Origin: Tubulanus polymorphus
Taxonomy: Eukaryota > Nemertea > Palaeonemertea > Tubulaniformes > Tubulanidae
Direction of reading: 5' to 3'
DNA: 64,000 nt
Assembly (NCBI RefSeq): GCF_964204645.1
Contig: NC_134033.1
Coordinates: forward strand, 8,964,231-9,028,230
In this document: one piece after another, positions 62,801 to 64,000 of the stretch
Numbering within the stretch: the first letter of the stretch is position 1
How the letters are laid out: each line of letters opens with the position of its first letter
The notes under the pieces: model-generated
What the model saw: only the letters and a program-made list of their open reading frames with translations
What the model was told of the DNA's origin: nothing
Database searches by the model: none
Translations under genes and position numbers: made by a program

Positions 62801-63674
62801 TTGAGATGTTTGACATAGATAAAACAGAGTTGTATAAACAAAGCTGTTGTGTAAACAGAGCTGGTAGGTATTGGCGTTGATGGGCATCAGTAAATAGCAG
62901 AATCGTGAGTTGCGTGATTTGATCAGTAAATACCAGAATCGCAAGTTGCATGATTTGGTTCGGTATACGTCAAGATACCTTAAGCACATAGGTGAAACAT
63001 ATCTAGAAACATGGGTTTACATCTTTAATAACTCAAATTCAGACAAATGGCAGCATGTGCTTACTTTGATAGAACTGATATTCTCATAACCTGTCTTACA
63101 TGCAAAGATGGAAGTTTAGTAAATCAAAATGGGTAAAGTCGGTCAAAAGACGCTGCCTAAGTGAAGCCCACACTACATATTTTGACCATGACGGAAGAAG
63201 GATGTGAATGTAACCTTAGTTATCTGGATTCTGGTCCTGTTGTCTTATAATGGAAAGGTAGAAATATAAGGAGACCTAAAAACTGATAAGTTACTTTGAA
63301 TGTCGAATAATCAACTGTGTCGAGATGAATATCACCCGATCCCGGGTGAAGTATGGTGTCCCTGGACCTCTAAGGTAATTACGAAGAAATTATAATGAAC
63401 TATGGTGTTTAAATATTTCAGGTATTGATTGGGAAAGTCGTTGTTCAACGCCAATAAATCATCCGTGGAATAAATCACGTTCATGGAGTAAATCAGTCTA
63501 TCGTGATGTTCGCCTCGATCAATTAAAACCTATCATCAATGAGATGGATCCTCATAAACCGGTGATGAAAAGGCTAGAAATCGTCGGAAATCAGAATACG
63601 TCTGAGTCTTCGTCGATATGGCATCAATCAACGAGCAGACAAACTGCAGATGTGCCGGAGGTCAATAATATTTG
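35765..63674 (+). CDS. MYCBPAP: MYCBP-associated protein (gene span, continues past right edge)
   Basis: MYCBPAP (AMAP-1) binds the MYC-binding protein MYCBP and is mainly a testis and ciliated-cell protein; it has been linked to the sperm/cilium axoneme. Eight consecutive plus-strand exons (54741-54901, 56482-56591, 56795-56960, 57431-57611, 60290-60409, 61710-61773, 61951-62033, 63422-63674) join in frame with GT/AG borders. The product shares, in order, with the vertebrate protein as I know it: IKEEDL, VRKLKPVS, HSILGNVDEF, ALKNWRAKM, KPAESLVMNRGDSYRKVEEE, EFWNQQECIGDDLTG and RLEIVGN. Upstream exons at 35765, 49101 and 50111 keep the phase. About two thirds of the protein lies beyond the window. 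Confidence 0.85.
35820..36219. other. MYCBPAP intron 1 start, no recognised feature
   Basis: No supported element except the inverted motif noted at its right side. Confidence 0.35.
36222..36410 (+). repeat. Tandem duplication of about 110 bases
   Basis: TAGTCTGAATACCGGTTGTT (36223) and TAGTCTGAATACCAGTCGTT (36334) begin two units, each continuing with GTTCCNTACAACGTCTGACGC and AAAGTATCATATAGAGGTTA. An inverted copy of the first 45 bases is at about 35262-35308. Confidence 0.7.
36640..37020 (-). pseudogene. LINE ORF2 C-terminal fragment
   Basis: The minus strand reads NRYNTRGHPLKL, then RINSFTIRYRPIDEWNRLP and FKRELSRLW. The F-R-(x)n-WN-LP ... FK-L ending is typical of Jockey/CR1/L2-type ORF2 tails. 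It is a 5'-truncated relic in MYCBPAP intron 1. Confidence 0.7.
37320..37545 (+). mobile_element. Penelope-like terminal-repeat remnant with hammerhead-like motif
   Basis: CTGATGA at 37460 is followed by a stem GGCTAA ... TTAGCC and GAAACGTT at 37491, the hammerhead core order seen in Penelope repeats. Downstream text (AATATCAACACAAGGTATTT) fits a Penelope 3' end. No coding sequence of the element remains. Confidence 0.45.
37693..37930 (-). mobile_element. Helitron-like element, right end (H6)
   Basis: The minus strand carries the family's end hairpin (37709-37741, several mismatches) and the preceding 190 bases, including the GACGGACAAAA run and the TGGCCATCTTGATTCTGACC stretch. The rest is missing. 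Confidence 0.65.
37931..38671. other. Intron sequence with a short tandem duplication
   Basis: GACGTGATTATGGAAAACCC (38222) and GACGTAATTATGAGAAACCA (38280) mark a 58-base duplication. Otherwise nothing recognised. Confidence 0.4.
38672..39375 (-). repeat. About 700-base repeat, inverted partner of 30380-31128
   Basis: This is the second copy of the dispersed repeat, in opposite orientation. Because the two copies lie in introns of two different genes, a hairpin would span the shared promoter. Confidence 0.65.
39430..39560 (-). mobile_element. Helitron-like fragment (H7)
   Basis: TTAATCAATTATCTTGATCT, then AACCCAAGGGCCCATCAGCA, corresponds on the minus strand to the middle of the family's right half. 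Confidence 0.45.
39561..42940. other. MYCBPAP intron, little recognised
   Basis: At 40295-40415 lies the second copy of the repeat seen at 27690. Otherwise no exon, RNA or transposon is supported; short frames at 41427-41639 and 41876-42199 have no motif and no good splice borders. Confidence 0.35.
42945..43150 (-). mobile_element. Old Helitron-like fragment (H8)
   Basis: TTGCGTTCACTTTTCGTCC-like sequence and CCCGATCAGAATCAAGATG followed by CAGGTAGCCAT match the family's right half on the minus strand at low identity. Confidence 0.4.
43430..43640 (-). pseudogene. LINE ORF2 C-terminal fragment
   Basis: The minus strand reads VKGIKIAGPSLWNAIPDKIK, the closing G-x(3)-WN-IP-IK block of Jockey-superfamily ORF2. 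It is only about 60 codons long. Confidence 0.55.
43641..44312. other. MYCBPAP intron, no recognised feature
   Basis: No supported element. Confidence 0.35.
44313..44638. mobile_element. hAT-like MITE with CAAGGA repeats
   Basis: The ends CAGGGTTCCTACAA and TTGTAGGACCCC are inverted. Inside, TTCAAGGACTTTTCAAGGA-type words recur. The CAGGG terminus suggests hAT; I found no 8-base target duplication. Confidence 0.5.
44690..45665 (+). repeat. Tandem duplication of about 310-350 bases, second unit interrupted
   Basis: AATTCATACATTATGAAATG (44706, 45058), TCAAGTCGGTCC (44838, 45197), CTCCTACTCAATTC (44893, 45580) and AAAAATCACCCGTGGTTTCC (44933, 45628) recur in order. The second unit is lengthened by the MITE at 45238-45525. 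Confidence 0.7.
45238..45525. mobile_element. MITE with ends GACACACTGGGCGATTTC
   Basis: GACACACTGGGCGATTTC faces GAAATCGCCCAGTGTC at 45510-45525. Internal copies of the terminus lie at about 45371 and 45457, so the element may be composite. It is GC-rich against AT-rich flanks. No coding sequence. Confidence 0.65.
45666..47272. other. MYCBPAP intron, no recognised feature
   Basis: No supported gene or mobile element. Confidence 0.35.
47273..48226. mobile_element. hAT-like MITE
   Basis: CAGGGTTCGTAGC faces GCTATGAACCCTG, and near both ends the words CCTTGAA and ATAGCCTTGA recur. The CAGGGTTC terminus is usual for hAT. An exact 8-base duplication is not visible. No transposase. Confidence 0.6.
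48227..49100. other. MYCBPAP intron, no recognised feature
   Basis: AT-rich sequence ending in the T-rich acceptor of the exon at 49101. Confidence 0.4.
49101..49202 (+). CDS. MYCBPAP: MYCBPAP candidate cassette exon A
   Basis: Acceptor TGTTGTTTAG, 102 bases, donor GTAAGT. Phase 1 at both ends, so it can be included or skipped. It encodes MSKKQDKSSESTQNHSARRS and a short hydrophobic end (AVAFLMS). Its second base starts an ATG, so it could also be a first exon. Confidence 0.45.
50111..50440 (+). CDS. MYCBPAP: MYCBPAP candidate cassette exon B
   Basis: Acceptor AAGTTTTCAG, 330 bases, donor GTAAGG, phase 1 at both ends. In phase it encodes 110 residues rich in Arg, Ser, His and acidic runs (SQGDEEDETGPIHRR). 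The frame is open further left to an ATG at 50050. It is GC-richer than its flanks. Two other frames are also open, which makes the assignment uncertain. Confidence 0.4.
50441..51140. other. MYCBPAP intron with scraps of Helitron-like repeats
   Basis: AGTCTAGAGGCCGCGATTGT at 50633 matches the core unit seen at 58030, and CAAGATGGCTGACTGGTGGC at 50972 matches the H9-type right half. No gene. Confidence 0.4.
51481..51539. repeat. Perfect 26-base-arm palindrome
   Basis: GCACGTGGTAATAATTAAGA and six more bases pair exactly with 51514-51539 around a seven-base loop (CTTATAA). It lies inside the DNA transposon. Confidence 0.9.
51745..51880 (+). pseudogene. Zinc-finger remnant in DNA transposon
   Basis: One frame reads GGVAYCVVCKDQVKYGSGGK, then DILGHPDSARHKQ: C-x2-C ... 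H-x(5)-H as in the N-terminal fingers of hAT-related proteins. NKFNWHWLE at 51688 may be its upstream exon, with a GTAAGT after it. No DDE domain is present. Confidence 0.5.
52010..52633. other. MYCBPAP intron, no recognised feature
   Basis: No supported element. Confidence 0.35.
52634..52942. mobile_element. MITE with GGGGTGCC ends and tandem core
   Basis: TGGGGTGCCTTGTGGGA faces TCCACACGGTGCCCCA, with TA on each side. The core holds degenerate units such as ATGTCGAGATTTTTCTATT and CACTGTTGAGA. No coding sequence. Confidence 0.6.
52943..54092. other. MYCBPAP intron, no recognised feature
   Basis: AT-rich sequence, no supported gene. Confidence 0.35.
54093..54192 (+). CDS. MYCBPAP: MYCBPAP candidate alternative first exon
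   Basis: ATG, 33 codons and one base to donor GTAAGT. Phase 1 fits the acceptor at 54741. The protein is MSARRQSRITGSNV ... SQRRGSI. No in-phase acceptor lies upstream, so it would be an alternative start rather than a cassette. From ATG to donor it has exactly 100 bases, as does exon A. Confidence 0.45.
54741..54901 (+). CDS. MYCBPAP: MYCBPAP exon (IKEEDL)
   Basis: Acceptor TTTTTTTCAG, donor AAG followed by GTTGTT (weak). With one base carried in, it gives 54 codons: KLKGKKRDGTPDK, LLEEHSLPMKNVIYNEE, then SLQIKEEDLAK. The last block is conserved in MYCBPAP. Confidence 0.85.
55278..55798. mobile_element. Harbinger-like MITE with G-runs
   Basis: GGGGCCGTGCATAAAGTACG faces CGTACTTTATGCACGGCCCC, flanked by TTA on both sides (55275-77, 55799-801). 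A third terminus-like word, GTACTTTGTGCACG, ends at 55422, so one copy may be nested in another. Runs of 7 to 12 G recur. It lies in a MYCBPAP intron. Confidence 0.75.
55830..56470. repeat. Helitron-like core scraps
   Basis: TAATGCCATCTAAGATGGC (55859) and TATGTCATCTAAGATGGTC (56389) begin similar stretches. ATGGTGGCTCAAAGGGC-type words lie between. Degenerate. Confidence 0.35.
56482..56591 (+). CDS. MYCBPAP: MYCBPAP exon (VRKLKP)
   Basis: Acceptor TATATGTACAG, donor GTGAGT. Phase 0 in, 2 out. Encodes IREPRPPSTDRKCPAP, then YTVRKLKPVSEWDLPKP. VRKLKP is a family landmark. Confidence 0.9.
56795..56960 (+). CDS. MYCBPAP: MYCBPAP exon (ILGNVDEF)
   Basis: Acceptor TGCTGATAG chosen because it alone keeps the phase; it is poor in pyrimidines. 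Donor GAG followed by GTAAAA. Encodes KPIDLSNIGGPRLDAEGE and HSILGNVDEFMHEAVKRG, matching the vertebrate HHILGSLQDF segment. Confidence 0.85.
57431..57611 (+). CDS. MYCBPAP: MYCBPAP exon (ALKNWRAKM)
   Basis: Acceptor TTTTATCATAG, donor GTATGT. Phase 0 in, 1 out. Encodes a Lys-rich stretch (YEKKKKVQLRAAPP) and ALKNWRAKMLERKRQQ, matching the vertebrate LKNWQ-type segment. Confidence 0.9.
57850..58210 (+). repeat. Tandem repeat of about 155 bases, two units
   Basis: TAGGGCATCACTTTGGGCAG (57949) and TAGGGCATCACTTGGGGCAG (58084), then GGTCACCAGGG and GGCCACCAGGG, then GTCTAGAGGCCGCAATTGTT and its variant. A further scrap is at 50575-50740. It resembles another Helitron-like core family. Confidence 0.6.
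58560..59215 (-). mobile_element. Helitron-like element, broken copy H9
   Basis: The minus strand has the family's 5' end at 59185-59205 (GGGTCCAGGGACGCCAC), one core unit to about 59040, and near 58570-58640 the right-half stretch AGTCAGCCATCTTGATTCCA. Unrelated AT-rich sequence lies between. Confidence 0.5.
59277..60060 (+). repeat. Diverged tandem array, unit about 120-145 bases
   Basis: Starts resembling CCAATATGGCYRCCA recur at about 59279, 59417, 59660, 59756 and 59900, each followed by CTTG-TTCTCGTTAGTGCTGTA-like and GTAGGTATAATGGG-like words and CATGGATTACACCTA. No gene. Confidence 0.55.
60290..60409 (+). CDS. MYCBPAP: MYCBPAP exon (GDSYRKVEEE)
   Basis: Acceptor TGTTATTACAG, donor GTAAGT. 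Phase 1 in, 1 out. Encodes LLQKPAESLVMNRGDSYRKV, EEERYLIDRTIP. This block is the most conserved part seen. Confidence 0.95.
60446..60735. mobile_element. piggyBac-like MITE
   Basis: CCCTTTCAGTGC faces GCACTGAAAGGG, flanked by TTAA (60442-60445, 60736-60739). Inside, ATACACCGCAATGCGGTGTA at 60658 is a near-perfect palindrome and related words recur. 290 bases, no gene. Confidence 0.75.
60740..61125. other. MYCBPAP intron, no recognised feature
   Basis: No supported element. Confidence 0.35.
61126..61540 (-). mobile_element. Helitron-like element, short copy H10
   Basis: The minus strand ends in a hairpin like that of H1 (61126-61154, TAGCCCACTT ... GGGACTAAAG in mirrored order), and near 61470-61520 it carries a core unit (ATTGATTGTGGTTAGAAAAT). 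The middle differs, so it may be a subfamily. Confidence 0.6.
61710..61773 (+). CDS. MYCBPAP: MYCBPAP exon (EFWNQ)
   Basis: Acceptor TTTTTTTGCAG, donor GTGAGT. 64 bases, phase 1 in, 2 out. Encodes RVGSEFWNQQECIGDDLTGI, matching the vertebrate FW-x(2)-EYLGDEMTG block. Confidence 0.9.
61951..62033 (+). CDS. MYCBPAP: MYCBPAP exon (PPPIEHVG)
   Basis: Acceptor CTTTCTGACAG, donor GTTTGT. Phase 2 in, 1 out. Encodes MTLRQTDKGYPPPIEHVGVP and ITVKEEKG. Confidence 0.85.
62165..62235 (+). repeat. Minisatellite, unit 29-30 bases
   Basis: GGTTCCACAGTAGCCTCCTG and GGTTCCACAGTAGCCTCCCG, then a partial third AGTTCCACAG. Confidence 0.65.
62240..63290. other. MYCBPAP intron with a 41-base duplication
   Basis: ATCAGTAAATAGCAGAATCG (62886) and ATCAGTAAATACCAGAATCG (62921) mark the duplication. 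Nothing else recognised. Confidence 0.4.
63295..63376 (-). mobile_element. Helitron-like 5' end (H11)
   Basis: The minus strand has AGAGGTCCAGGGACACCATA at about 63357-63376, equal to the H1/H4 terminus. About 80 bases only. Confidence 0.5.
63422..63674 (+). CDS. MYCBPAP: MYCBPAP exon (RLEIVGN)
   Basis: Acceptor AAATATTTCAG, donor GTAATG. Phase 1 in. Encodes WESRCSTPINHPWNKS, DQLKPIINEMDPHKPVMKRL, EIVGN, then a Ser-rich stretch. Matches the vertebrate segment that ends GLEVVGK. The gene continues past the window. Confidence 0.9.
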
Positions 63675-64000
63675 GTAATGAATTAATAATTTATCACTAT
63701 TTATTATTATGATAATTTTATTTTTGTAAAAGTTGGTTCTGGATACAATTTCAAGAAAATGTCTTCAATTTAGAAGTTTGAAATGCACTTTATTAAAATT
63801 TTTAACCATGTCAACAGTCTGGCCAATCGATAATCATTCGTATGCTTAATACACTACACTCAAAGCTATTTTTAGCACTCTCAAACGCAATTTCAGTAGC
63901 CTGCAATTTCACTACTAATGGGCAAATTGAATGGATTAAGCTAAAATATATTTTGTAATTATTTTTTCTTTGTGGTGCACAAAGTTGAAAGCCGTGGGTT
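63675..64000 (+). other. MYCBPAP intron to window edge
   Basis: AT-rich sequence with no exon recognised. Confidence 0.5.

Overview
The window is animal nuclear DNA: coding sequence is cut into short exons with GT/AG borders, introns run to many kilobases, and remnants of LINE, Penelope, DIRS, Helitron-like and cut-and-paste elements lie everywhere. The mixture (a Penelope element with a GIY-YIG domain, a DIRS-type tyrosine recombinase, Helitron-like elements with tandem cores) suggests a marine invertebrate such as a lophotrochozoan or invertebrate deuterostome. I cannot name the species.

Two host genes explain the layout and both were found exon by exon. On the minus strand, five exons from 35167 down to 4324 join in frame into most of a phosphatidylethanolamine N-methyltransferase (PEMT); the last exon must lie left of base 1. 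On the plus strand, eight consecutive exons from 54741 to 63674 join in frame into the N-terminal third or so of the MYCBP-associated protein (MYCBPAP), which continues past the right edge. Upstream exons at 35765, 49101 and 50111 fit the same reading phase. The two start codons are about 600 bases apart and point away from each other, so a shared promoter is likely.

Region by region: 1-4270, a dead CR1/L2-like LINE carrying a nested Helitron-like copy; 4324-4853, two PEMT exons; 6180-9175, one Penelope-like element whose 5' half is inverted, as twin priming would leave it; 9480-12000, a LINE scrap and a truncated DIRS element; 12450-14630, Helitron-like copies; 14832-14947, a PEMT exon; 15047-23000, a pogo-type MITE, a FLYWCH remnant, and Tx1/L1-like LINE pieces broken by a foldback-type element; 28185-29960, a second copy of the Tx1-like 5' region; 30380-33030, repeats; 33419-35167, PEMT exons 2 and 1; 35168-35764, presumed bidirectional promoter; 35765-63674, MYCBPAP with introns holding MITEs, Helitron-like pieces and LINE ends.

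All transposon reading frames I can read carry stops, frameshifts or truncations, so only the two host genes look functional. No rRNA, tRNA or CRISPR array was recognised by eye.
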